From positions 49,400 to 113,399 of the forward strand of contig JAPEVF010000096.1 of assembly GCA_029747585.1 (NCBI GenBank): a stretch of DNA of 64,000 nucleotides. Reading direction: 5' to 3'. The notes below the pieces were generated by a model. It was given only the letters and a program-made list of their open reading frames with translations, had not been told where the DNA came from and made no database searches. Below, piece after piece: positions 23,693 to 34,643 of this stretch. Position 1 is the first letter of the stretch; each line of letters begins with the position of its first letter. The DNA is from Pleurotus djamor (lineage: Eukaryota > Basidiomycota > Agaricomycetes > Agaricales > Pleurotaceae). Position numbers and translations under genes: made by a program.

Positions 23693-24826
23693 ATGCCAAA
23701 TCCGACCACGATGAACTCCAATGCATCCAACAAACGGAAAGACGACGTGATAATTGCGTGAGTCCCCAAGACGGCGCTGTCGATATCGAGCTCATACTAT
23801 TCTAGTGTGATGGGGCCAACAGGTGTTGGCAAGAGCACGGTAAGTAAGAGTTCCTGAAGATGTGCTACCAGTGGCTAACGATGGCTTGTATCAGTTTATT
23901 AGCACCGCTTGCGGTCGAGCTGGAAGACAAAAGACTGTCGGACACGGTCTTGAGTCTTACACCAAGGACATTAAAGAGACAAGAGTTACCCGCGAAGGTC
24001 GTGAAATCGTCCTGGTTGACACGCCTGGGTTTGACGATACACACCTTCCCGACACGCTGATACTACGGATAATTGCCGAATGGCTGAAGGAAAAGTGTGT
24101 CTTCATGCTCCAATTTTTCCTTTCCGAACCAAATGTTAGACTAGATATTCCGATGATGTCAAGCTGGCGGGCATTATCTACATGCACAGGGTTTCAGACA
24201 ATCGCATGGCTGGTTCCCCGCTAAAGAATCTGGACATGTTTCGACAACTCTGCGGTACGCATGCGGCACAAAACGTGGTCCTTGTCACGACGATGTGGAG
24301 TCGGGTCAAGCCAGAGGTCGGCCAGAAGAGGCTGGCGGAGTTGAAGTCGAATTTTTGGCATGGTATGATTCAATGCGGAGCAGATGTTGCCCAGTTCAAC
24401 GATACATCTGATTCGGCCTGGAGTATCATCAAGCAACTTGAGGATACGAAGAAGAGGGAGGTTCTGCTACTCCAGGAAGAATTGGTCGACCTACAGAAGC
24501 GCCTCTCTGAGACCGAAGCTGGAAAGGCACTTTACAACACGCTTCAGAGGCAGCTCGATGCTCAGAAGCAGGTCCTACAACAGCTGGAAGCCGAGGCCAG
24601 AAAGTCCGATAATCCAAAACTAGCCGACGACCTAAAGGCCCATTATGAAGCAACACAGAAGCAAATTGAGGCTACCTTTGACCAGGTCAAAGAGATGAAG
24701 ATCTCCCTCACCCGACGGATTGTCCTTTTCTTCAACTTTAGAAGAGCCCGTAATGTGAGTTCTTTTGGTCACAGTTCCATTTACAATGAGCCGAGAGTTG
24801 CAACCATATAGGTCCCAATTTCATGA
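23693..24826 (+). CDS. P-loop GTPase array member 6 (coiled-coil class)
   Basis: The start is one of several in-frame ATGs; I chose 23693 (MPNPTTMNSNASNKRKDDVI), although 23534 is also open. The first exon ends DDVIIA and splices to VMGPTGVGKST. Then come FISTACGRAGRQKTVGHGLE, IVLVDTPGFDDTHLPD, IIYMHRVSDNRMAGSPLKNL and LVTTMWSRVKPEVGQKR. The coiled coil begins LLLQEELVDLQKRLSETEAG and is about 100 residues long. The tail MKISLTRRIVLFFNFRRARN splices to VPIS and TGA at 24824-24826. It is the closest relative of member 1 by tail and coiled-coil wording, although on the opposite strand. Confidence 0.8.
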
Positions 24827-25184
24827 GGGCACAAAGCTCCTCGAGCAATGCAGCAGGACTCAAGGGCATGGAGTGAGCGAAACGACCGTTCCTGTGATCC
24901 TAGGAGTATTTTGTCTCAACGCTCGGGACTTCAGCATTGCCCGTCGTGTCCAGGAATCAGGTCCTTATGTATGCTTGCTGATGTTGGACCCAGAAAATTT
25001 GCTGTAGTCATACATACCACATAATTTAGGCCACACGATAGCCAATAAACTGTATAGACCCTCGGACTTCATTGACTCGGGTGACGCCCGGGATATAATC
25101 CAATGGAGGTGATACGAAGCTACCGGAGACACTTGTACTATTCAATGATATAACCACTTTTTCAGTCCAAGTACAAGAGAGTGC
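24827..25184. other. Spacer between GTPase genes 6 and 7
   Basis: About 360 bases between two convergent genes. No conserved frame; it presumably holds both 3' UTRs. Confidence 0.4.
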
Positions 25185-25970
25185 TCAGGCAGTTTCTGTG
25201 ATGGGGGGAACTAACTGATCTATTACACGCCAGGCATCTTCGTAACTCTTGTCTCGGAAGCGATCCTTCTTGGCCCCTCGTTCTTGTGGTACCCTCCAGA
25301 ACGATGTTAGAAATTCTTTTTCTCGCTTATCCGCCTTCTCCTGCTCAACGCGATCGCACATAGTCATAACGACGATGGACTTCTTCTCCCAATCGGCGCC
25401 GCCGAGCATTTGAAGTACTTTCAAAGACTTCTCTGGGGGGGTGGTCACCCGAGGATCACTGACACGGTGTAGGTAGATTATCGCGTCAACATTAGCGCAT
25501 CTACGGCGTGACGGTTGCTTTGAGTGAGTCTGAGACTACTTGAAGGAGGGAAATTGCTAACCGTTTGTCCGCCTCGTCTTTCATATCAGCAGGTTCCATG
25601 ACATCCAACCCAGGTGTGTCAATGAAGATGAATTCACGGTTCTTCATCAGATCTTTGTGTTTCACGTCTTTTACTTCCTTCGTCACGGGCTCGAGACGAT
25701 TTCCTTCTTCGCATTTCAATTTTTGCTTGCCAATGGCGGTATTGATGAACTAGGCGCATGAATCAGCACGAAGCATTCGATCCCGAAGTAATGGTTACAA
25801 CACAGTAGACCTCCCTGAGCCTGTGGTCCCGAGTAGTCTATGTCCGTCGCTGGATTTAGTGTCGATACCTCTAACACATTGGGGCGCACTCACACAACAA
25901 CGAGCGTATTTGGCGGATATTTACGACTGTCACCTATGCGTTGGCGAATCCAGTCAAGAAGCTTGACCAT
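25185..25970 (-). CDS. P-loop GTPase array member 7, Walker A Lys replaced by Arg
   Basis: ATG at 25970 gives MVKLLDWIRQRIGDSRKYPP, then NTLVVV. The P-loop after the intron reads LLGTTGSGRSTV (about 25803-25835), so the Walker A Lys is Arg. The second exon begins FINTAIGKQKLKCEEGN and contains FIFIDTPGLDVMEPADM. The third has AIIYLHRVSDPRVTTPPEKS, VVMTMCDRVEQEKADKREKE and AWRVIDQLVPPITETA, ending at 25185. There is no coiled coil and no basic-aromatic tail, so it is shorter (about 220 residues) than class members such as 1 and 6. The short N-terminal helix alternates hydrophobic and basic residues. Members 11 and 13 share all these traits. Confidence 0.75.
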
Positions 25971-26317
25971 GGCAGAGGCGTAGAGGTATCCTGAGCAGGA
26001 TAAACGCGGTGCTTCGTGTATCTATTGAGAAGAGGGATAGGTACAAGTTCGAAATCGACCGAGCCACACGAGGTTGGGGTCCACCCCAATGAAACCTACA
26101 GTTTTGTTCTATCAGGGGAAACGAGCCAGAGCGATCATGATATCGATGACACTGTGCTTCTTCAAGTTGTTCATCGTCGTAGCGCCTTCTACACGTGTGC
26201 TACCAGGCTGAGTGCATGTACCGTAGCCCCATTTAGCACGGGACAGCTTGAATTACCTTGGTCAAACCTCGACGTTCAACGTCCAACACGCAGATGGGAA
26301 TGTGTGATATGTTTTGA

Positions 26318-27069
26318 TTAAGGACGTGGCTGTTCTAGTAAGCTGTTGATGATCTCCCATGCAGACTCCCGTGTGTTTTGAAAGGGCTTTACGCACGACC
26401 CTTGAGTTATGAAATGCTGCCAATGTCTTCGAAGCTCTGCCTCCCGCCGATTTCCCTCCACTTGACTAATGTTCTGCCACATAGTCGTGGCAAGGATAAT
26501 CTTTCGGGCTGGTTGAGGACCGCAAAGTTCTTCAAACATGCGTAGGTGACGGATGGGATCCTCGTTTAGTCTGACATCGGAAATCCTGTGGAGGTATAGA
26601 ATCCCTGTCACATGGAGTGTCTTTTTCTTCCTGCAAGAAGCCGTGATCAATATTGCAGCGGAATACGCGAAATAACAAAATTACTTCAGCTGCTTCTTGA
26701 CCTTCGTCTCAATATCACCGATGCTGAGAGTATCATGATTGAACGCCGGCGTGTCGATTATGAGCACCTGTCGACCATCCTCCGGACTCTTGCACGCGTG
26801 GATTTGGACGTCGTTGGTGCAACAGCCAAGGCTATTTCCCGTTTTGAATATGTCGTCTCCCAATGCGAGGTTTCCAAACTTATTCCACGATTTGAGTACA
26901 GAGATTATAGGATTAGCCGTGCAGATACGCACAGTGCTCTTACCAGCGCCAGTCGGCCCCAACAGCCTAAGGAACGCGATGCTCGAGTCAGATTTGGACC
27001 GAAGGTCTTGAGAACTTGAACTGACACTATGATATCAACAGGCTTTCGTTTGCTAGCTTTGCCCCCCAT
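26318..27069 (-). CDS. P-loop GTPase array member 8, N-myristoylation signal, DTPA switch
   Basis: ATG at 27069 gives MGGKASKRKPVDII. Gly at position 2 and Ser at position 6, followed by basic residues, fit an N-myristoylation plus polybasic membrane signal. The P-loop LLGPTGAGKSTV follows an intron (about 26938-26962). G3 reads VLIIDTPAFNHDTLS, with Ala for the usual Gly. The last exon gives TGILYLHRISDVRLNEDPIR, ATTMWQNISQVEGNRREAEL and AWEIINSLLEQPRP, ending at 26318 without a coiled coil. The N-terminal exon is short and its assignment rests on a good donor after VDII; if wrong, the myristoylation call falls. Confidence 0.68.
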
Positions 27070-27583
27070 AGAAGCGATAAGGTGTGATGACTGAGGTGGT
27101 TAACTGAAAGGCGGACTGCATGAGAGTGGACGAGAATTTCCTTTATTGAGGGGCAACATTGCCTGGCCACTTTAGCATACTCTAGCGCTTAATTTCAACC
27201 AAGCGCGCTTAGATAAGCGCCTGCGCGACCGTCTCAGTTCCAAGCGTGTCACTTCAGCCATATCATCCTTGAGCCGACGACAAGGTGAATCTCACCAAAT
27301 ACTCGGCTAACTGCTCGAGCCAATGTGGTTAAAGCAATAAGTTCCCGTCCTGGACTCCTTGGCGACCTGGTACCACGGGTATGGGCAGACCTCGTGGATC
27401 ACGCGAGGCTATTGAATACGGGTGTACTTTAGGAGCCTTCACGTACGTACGCACTGACTTTGATCTGCTCATTTCAATCATCACCGACGCTCCTGATAGA
27501 TAACGACTCCAAGAGCTCCCTTTTCGCAACAGTTGGCGCCAAGGCTTGTGCAGCGAGCTCTACTACCTTTAACGAACTTGCAG
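27070..27583. other. Spacer between divergent GTPase genes 8 and 9
   Basis: About 510 bases shared as upstream DNA by two divergent genes. No gene seen; no clear TATA box. Confidence 0.4.
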
Positions 27584-28546
27584 ATGGTTTGGCCGTTCTC
27601 TAGTTGGAAGAAGGAACCTGTAAAAATAACAGAGACCGGGAAGGACTATGTGGATCTTCTCATTCTGTATGTGTCCATCTACCTTGCCCTCTCGAATGCC
27701 CGTCATTCACAGAGATCAGAGTCTTAGGACTATCTGGGGATGGTAAATCCACAGTGAGACTCAAGCTATCCTAGCATCGTTTTCTCGAGCTTTACAACTG
27801 TACAGTTTATCAACACTGCCGCTGGTGACTGCATCGTCAAGACATCAAACGAATTGGACCCTTTGAAGGGCACGAGCGAGGTCGAGGACTTCCGCAAAGA
27901 GTGTGAAGGACTGAAAGTTGTATTCATCGATACCCCAGGGCTTGACAGCGAGGACACCACTCTCAGCTCCGTTTACGCTAAAGCAACGTCTATCCTCACT
28001 TCGTACTAGTCTCCCCTCACATCTCCCCTGCACTTTTTCTCGCTCATCATTTATGTAGGTACGATCGCACCCACGCCGACGCCATCATCTATTTGCATGC
28101 CGCTACCCGTAAAGCTGTCACTGAGCCTCCAAAGACTGGGGATGTTATGAAGAAATTCCAAACCCTCTGTGGTCCCTCTTGGAAGAAACGAGTCATCTTC
28201 GCCGTGAGCACGCGTACCAACGACGGACGGGAGGAAATTGTGAGTGGGGTCAAGGACTCCCTGAAGAGACGATTCTACCCGGAGATCGAGGCCATGGGAT
28301 TCTCCCCATCCAGCATCGCGGATGCGTGGCAGATTATCAACAAAGCTGTAAAGTCAGATCCCCCTACATAGGAAATTCCCTGTAATCTTGTTTTAGGTGT
28401 ACGCGCTTCCAGTTATCGGCGCTGTAGTAGAACCTCTCAGCCAGATTATTAACCAAGTCGGAGGAAGTGATAGAATACTAATGATCTACGTAATTACAAT
28501 AAATACGCCATGCACCAAGCTCTACTCTAGGCTAGGTCTTGCGTGA
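27584..28546 (+). CDS. P-loop GTPase array member 9 (short class)
   Basis: ATG at 27584 gives MVWPFSSWKKEPVKITETGK, a Trp- and Lys-rich start, then DYVDLLIL. The P-loop is VLGLSGDGKST, with Lys retained. Then come FINTAAGDCIVKTSNELD and VVFIDTPGLDSEDTTLSS. The signature is altered to AIIYLHAATRKAVTEPPKTG, and G4 reads FAVSTRTNDGREE. The G domain ends AWQIINKA. A GTAAAG donor at about 28348 and an acceptor at about 28397 give a hydrophobic extension, VYALPVIGAVVEPLSQIINQ, ending at TGA 28544-28546; without the intron the stop is at 28371. By G3 it groups with members 7, 11 and 13. Confidence 0.68.
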
Positions 28547-29770
28547 ACGCCCGAAGGAAAAGTATCCTAAGGGTACTGTAAAGAAACGGCGGAGTCGTTT
28601 ACGTATAGGAATTTTCAGGAATTCCATTTCTTTCACCGTCGCCGCCAGCTGCACTCGAAGACCTTCATACTCCTCCTTCAAGGCACTAACAATGATTTCA
28701 TTGTCTTGTCGCTTCATTGAAGCCCGTAGCCTCTCCAAAGTCTCCTGCTGGCGAGCAACCAGAGACTGAAGCTTACCGTAGAGCTCCTTCCCAGCCCCCG
28801 TCTCTGGTAGTTCTTTGCCCATATCCACTAGCTCAGCCTGGAGCTCAACCGCGTATCTCTCGTTTTGAGCGCTGGCGATAGCGTCGATGATTCTCCAGGC
28901 CGATTCCTCCGTATTTAAGTGTCGCATTGACCTAGATCCGTGCGAAAGCATTGTCTTCCAGTAGTTCCTCTCCAACTCCCTTTCTCGTTGGATACCCACA
29001 TCCAAGTCGACCTCGTCCCACATCGTGGTTGTCAAAACGATATTTTGAAGTGCGTTCTTCCCGCAAAGTTTTTCAAACATGTGCAGATTCTTCAGGGGAG
29101 TACCCGCCATTCGGTTATCCGAGATTCGATGGAAGTAAAGGATGCCTGCGAGCTTCACGTGGCGTTTATAACTAAGTCAACAGATTTTAGGAGACACTAA
29201 GGGGAAGAAGTATGAAACACACGTGTTTGACAACCAGGCGGCAATGGCGTTCAGAACGTCCACATCGGACCTGTGCGTGTCATCGAATCCAGGTGTATCC
29301 ACGAAAACGATATCTTGAGTAGAACGCTCAAAGTACTGGAATTTGAGGAGTTGTATTTCAGACGTAAATGATTCGAGATCGTGTCCAACCCCGGTCTGGT
29401 TTCCGTTTCCCGTAGCCGCATTAACGAACTGCAAGAGAATAGGACGAATGAGGCTACCAGTAAGATAGCAGCTAGGTGCTCACAGAGCTTTTGCCAGAGC
29501 CAGTGGGCCCCATGATCCTAAGTCCGCGATGGAAGTTAGGCAAGTTCAGTAAAGCTCAATCCGTACATACGCAATGATAATATCGTCCTCACTGAGGTCT
29601 TCGGACTTCATATGAGCGACCTGACCTTGCTTCTTCAAGTAGTGTAATGGGGTCGCCTTGCTATTCTTGAGGACATTAGAAAGCTAGTCCACATTGGGAT
29701 TCAGGCCTTCTGAGCTGAGAACACTCACTCTACTAAACAAGTTCCGGAACTTTGGTTTTGTTTCTTCCAT
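28532..29770 (-). CDS. P-loop GTPase array member 10 (coiled-coil class)
   Basis: ATG at 29770 gives MEETKPKFRNLFSR, then exons with ATPLHYLKKQGQVAHMK and EDDIIIA before the P-loop IMGPTGSGKS. Next are FVNAATGNGNQTGVGHDLES, IVFVDTPGFDDTHRSDVDVL, GILYFHRISDNRMAGTPLKN and LTTTMWDEVDLDVGIQRERE. The coiled coil runs from VELQAELVDMGKELPETGAG for about 90 residues. The tail FLKIPIRKRLRRFFTVPLGY continues to FSFGRSRKT and a stop at 28532. It is the closest paralogue of member 12 (33.5-34.4 kb): the two share most of the G domain and the same 'KLQSLV' coiled-coil wording. Confidence 0.82.
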
Positions 29771-30115
29771 GATGCTGCTTATGACTTGACTTGCTAGTCT
29801 TCAATGGCTGGTAGGAAGCGTAGAAGGATGTTTTGCAATGTTGGCAGTTGGCATTCGCAGGTATGACCACCGAACCTCATGTAGGCCTCGCGCTCATGGG
29901 ATCAACCCGATCTGGAAAGCCCCTCCTCAGTTGATTAACTACACGAGCCATTATGCAGCCCACGAGTACTTGAATATAAATGATACAATCGTACTGCGAG
30001 AGATGCGATTTCCCGGCGTTTGATGGCTGCAGGTTGAAGCCTTACTCTATCCGCGTGGAACTTTTGGAATTACTTCAGATGCGCACAGGAATGTGGCACT
30101 TCTTTTAAACCTGAC

Positions 30116-30956
30116 ATGACTCTTTGGAACCGCGTCAAAGAGCTTGCGGATAACTTGCGAGGGATTCCCAACGATGCTATCATCATTGTGTAAGTCCAGC
30201 ATAGTACGAGTACACGCCGTTGATGAAATCTAAAAATTCGCCTCCTGCAGTGTCGTTGGACCAACGGGCTCGGGGAGATCCACAGTCCGTGTCCAGTCAT
30301 TTTCTGGTACATAATCCCGGTATACTGACTCCCAGTAGTTCATCAACAGCGCTGTTGGCTCTGAGCAATGCGACGCCTCAGGCAACGCCACTCGCCGAAA
30401 CAATCCAAACGCGACCTCGCTGGACCCGATCACAAAGTCCTTTCAGAGGGTTCATCATAGACGGGGGAGCCAGAAATTTGTTTTCGTAGATACCCCAGGG
30501 CTGGACGTGGAAGACATACGCCCAGCAGCGTATGCAAGATCCGCCAAACTGTGAGTGAGAGTTTAACGTTTATTTTCCGAATAATGCGCCATTGGGATCT
30601 GAGAGTACTCTAACAGACCAAGCGGAAGGACCGTCAACGCTGTAATATACCTCCATCGCATCAATCTCCCCCGAGTTACGACCTCACCTAAAGATCATAT
30701 CGCTCTCTTCAAGATGCTTTGTGGGGATAATTGGGCCGACAAGCTTATTGTGGCTACTACAATGTGGAGTGAGTTTCACGGCAGTGATAAAGAGGACACG
30801 GCTGGTGAGCGACAGATACAATTCAAAGAGAACTATTGGGAGAAGGGCATGGAAGGCTGCGTACTCGAGAAATTTGATGAGAGTGCGACAGGTGCTTGGC
30901 GGATTATCGGGCAGGTTATTAGTACTCCGACTCCTAAGCCCGACGGCGGGCATTGA
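30116..30956 (+). CDS. P-loop GTPase array member 11, Walker A Lys replaced by Arg
   Basis: ATG at 30116 gives MTLWNRVKELADNLRGIPND, then AIIIV. The P-loop is VVGPTGSGRSTV (about 30250-30287), with Arg for Lys as in members 7 and 13. Exon 2 begins FINSAVGSEQCDASGNAT and has FVFVDTPGLDVEDIRPAAY. Exon 3 gives NAVIYLHRINLPRVTTSPKD, HIALFKMLCGDNWADKLIVA and TTMWSEFHGSDKEDTAGE, ending TPTPKPDGGH at 30956. No coiled coil. Orientation and spacing differ from the two other Arg-type members, which lie on the minus strand, so the class is dispersed through the array. Confidence 0.76.
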
Positions 30957-31965
30957 ACATTCGATGTACGATCACCAAATGATCACTTGTTTCTACCCGG
31001 TGACTTCCTCAACGTCGGAGTCAACGACGCTTTGCAAGGGTCGCTCCAATGTCAAGATAACCAATATTCTCAGTCTCCTGCTCGTAGTATGACACGCACG
31101 TCGGATGCCCGCCTCGTTCGTAATGTCCCCCAGAGCCTCATGGTTTCCAGCCGTCATTGATTGATCTATAACTCCCGAGACCCTCTGTCAATACTTGAAA
31201 GGCTATGGCTGAGACAGGACAAGGCATCTTNGATAAGCGATTACGACCGTACACGAGGAGTCAACGTGAATTTAGACGCCAGTGATGCAGTCTCTATCTT
31301 TTCATTAGGAATGCACAACACACCCTTCTTGCCCACACACTACGCAGAAGGATTCGACCTGCTCACGACTCTCGACAACATTTACACCGGATACTGGACG
31401 CATATCCGCTATGGTAACTCGCTGGAAACCTTTGTAAGCTCAGTCCATGTCGCTTTTGAAGAGTTCTCCCTTTACAGCACTGGGACACAGTAAATCCCTC
31501 AGACAAAATGCTTCGAATTTTATCGAAAACCGTAGCTTGAGTGGTTCTCAACTGGAGGGCCACACTTCTAATTCCAGTGCAGATCCGTGTGTGCAGCTAC
31601 TCCGACTTACGCCCGTTCCTCTGACTTTTCTTTCATCAGTGTGCATGAGGGAAATGACACCAAAGCTTCGTCTGCTCGGGATAGAAAGAAGACGTAAGTC
31701 TCTCCGAAACCTCCCCAGTAACATCTGATAGATGTCCAAGCTAGTGCATCATCAACTCAAACGAAGATCATGGATGGGACAGAATCATCTAGTGATGCAT
31801 CGGAATCGTGCGGCTGTAACCATTCATTTACATTATTGAACCTAGCTAACTCTAGCGTAGCTACAGGAGAAATTTCGAAGGCAAGCACCCTCGGGGTTCT
31901 CAGACGGACCCAAAGCAGACGACTTCTCCGACGGCCTTTGCAGAAACCTCGTAGGTTGATCCTTC
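30957..31965. other. Spacer with an unassigned open frame
   Basis: A plus-strand frame of about 110 codons (31161-31493, one N at 31231) includes VNLDASDAVSIFSLGMHNT and YTGYWTHIRYGNSLETFV, which look protein-like but match nothing I know. It could be a decayed gene or early exons of the next GTPase. The remainder shows no clear gene. Confidence 0.35.
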
Positions 31966-34435
31966 ATGACGCGACTCTTTGTAACCGAACTCTTCGTTAG
32001 GGCCTCAAACCACTATCTAAGCAAGTCAGATGACCATCATTCCACGACGCTCGATGGATCCAATTCACCCCCTATCGCGCTAACCCAGGGCCCCAACGAA
32101 ACACAAGGCAAGAACACGAAGTTAGCCACCAACTTTGTAGACAGGCTTCCCATGCTAATGTCATAATATAGCACCGTCTACCCCAACACTCTATCTACCG
32201 CTCAGCCGATCGTCGGGGAGGTAACTTCCGGAGCTCCTTCGTCTCCAGGATTGAGCACGGACCAAACACACGCCCCGCATATCGCTCACAAGGTGGCCGA
32301 GAGGGAGCGTCCAGCATTTCCGTCGTCGATATCAAACGGGGACAATCTTACCGCTCACCATACGATTACTAAGGTAGTTTCAAAAGTTCCTTCGCCGCAA
32401 GTATCCAGCATGGATCACTCCCGCTTCTCGCCCAAGGATACGCCGCAGATGGTCGTTGACAGAGCTCATGAGCCCCCTCCTCCGTCTTCCTATGACGAAC
32501 CCATCGATATTGCTGGAGTAACCCATGAAAGTTCGTCATCGTCAAGCTCCGAAGAATTCGTCGACGCTGAAGGTCAAGTCGATGCCCGCGAATCCACAAA
32601 AAACGTATATGAGGTACAGCATGCTAACATAGAGAATGTGTGAGCTCTTTCAGCCCCATATTCATCTTCTTACTCACTGAAGTCCATTTACCAGCCCCCC
32701 CGAAGTTACAGTAGCGCCCGAACCAAAAGCCTGCAACACTAAGAAGATGACCCTGGCGGCTACCCATGAAAGCAAGAAAATCATTGCGTTCAACAACGTG
32801 TATGTGCTCATCTCTTTTATTACGGAGATTCTCAACCCTCGCATAGGCCCGATCAGGACGCGGAAACCGAAGCGCTTTCCCGATCTGCTTGCCTTGAAAC
32901 TAGCTATACTTCAAGAGAACAATTGATCACTCCTTCCGACAGGTATGGTTGTATCGTCCCTCACTGGCCGGTGCTAATTATTAGTAGCCCTGCTGAAATC
33001 CTGGAAGGTCAACAGAACCCTCCTTCCAATGTGGTGACGGCACTTCAGTCTCAGATTAACAATCAAGTGTGCGTACACAGTACAATGGATGTAATTCTTC
33101 CTTCTCAGTCCTCCCTGCAGTGCTCCGCGCACTATAACTACTATTCCCCAGTCAGTCTCATATATATAGGGCTATACACTCTCATATGATGCTAAGAAAT
33201 ACGCTCACTATAGGTCCAAGTCATGGTCCCATAAACTCGCCTCCATGACGCGCGGTCGAGTGGTGCGCATCCTCACTCCCATACGTCTCTCACCTGGTGA
33301 CTCCGCATTCAGGGAAAAAGTGCATCTTCAGTGAGGAAAGGTACTGTGACCCAGGTTCAGACAGTTGACCTCAACAAGGACGATGTTATCATTGCGTTGG
33401 TTCGACTTCTTCGATGCTATCGCACATACTAACTACTCTTTATACATAGGGTGATGGGACCTACAGGCACGGGAAAGAGCTCGGTATGAGTCATTCTGCG
33501 CAACATTGTAATTTACCATGGCGTTGATCTCAGCTTAGTTCATCAACATGGTCACTGGAACCGATGGAGATAAAGGTGTTGGGCACGACCTAGAATCTTG
33601 CACCAACGAGATTAAGATCTTGAAGTTCCAATGTCTCGAACGAAGTATACAAGACATCGCCTTCGTTGATACGCCTGGTTTCGATGACACCCACAAGTCT
33701 GACATCGAAATTCTGAACCTGATTGCTGATTGGCTCAAGACAACGTAAGTGGCACATTACCTTTATCGTGCGCTGACTCAATATTGTGGATTAAGCTACG
33801 AACAGGAAGTGCAGCTCTCCGGGATTCTGTACTTCCATCGCATATCCGACAATCGTATGGCCGGGACGCCCCTCAAGAACCTCCATATGTTCGAAAAGCT
33901 CTGTGGCAAAGATGCTTTAGGCAACATCGTCTTGACAACTACCATGTGGGATGACGTGGACGAAGAGACGGGGTTGCAGCGCGAAAAGGAATTGCAGAAG
34001 AACTATTGGAAAGGCATGATCAATCAGGGCTCGAGGACGGTACGCTACCTCAATGACGAGGAATCTGCTTGGGAAATCGTGGATTACATCGTGGGCCCCA
34101 AGAACGACAGCTTCGCCGTGGAGTTGCAGCACGAACTTGTCGACCTGCACGAACAGCTTCCAGAGACTGGGGCTGGTCGGGAGCTCTACGGCAAACTGCA
34201 GAGCCTGGTTTCCCGTCAGCAGGATACCCTTCAGCGATTGAGGGCCTCTATGAAGCGTCAGGAGGAACCGGTTATATTGGATGCTCTTAAAGAGGAATAC
34301 GAGGAACTCCGCAAACAATTAGAAGCTACCGTTCGGGATATGGAGGCGCTCAAGATCCCCATTGGCACTCGCCTCAGACGCTTCTTCACCATCAAATTAG
34401 GCTTCTTCAATCGCAAGAAGTTCGATGCGCACTGA
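31966..34435 (+). CDS. P-loop GTPase array member 12 with long disordered N-terminus
   Basis: From ATG 31966 (MTRLFVTELFVRASNHYLSK) a chain of exons with consistent phase reaches the G domain. It passes through a low-complexity part (PPPPSSYDEPIDIAGVTHES, then SSSSSSSEEFVDAEGQ), VPPEVTVAPEPKACNTKK and VRKGTVTQVQTVDLNKDDVI before VMGPTGTGKSS (about 33450-33483). Then come FINMVTGTDGDKGVGHDLES, DTPGFDDTHKSD, LYFHRISDNRMAGTPLKNLH and LTTTMWDDVDEETGLQREKE. A coiled coil (VELQHELVDLHEQLPETGAG) and the tail ALKIPIGTRLRRFFTIKLGF end at 34435. The roughly 330-residue acidic, Ser-rich N-terminus is unique in the array. The exact start is uncertain (an ORF at 31770 could add more). The G domain is certain. 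Confidence 0.75.
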
Positions 34436-34643
34436 TATGATTGAATCAAAACGGTGTATTGCATGATATGGAAATCCTGTACACTTTTTTCTTTACCCTA
34501 GCTTGTATGACAGTACTGTATTCCCTTGAAGAAACTTCGATGCCGGACGCTGGGAAGTGTCAGGGCCCAGTGACCGACTCCTCATGACATTGAGACGCGA
34601 CCGAAACATGAAGTTCTTATTGTTAAGATCTGCGTCGATATAA

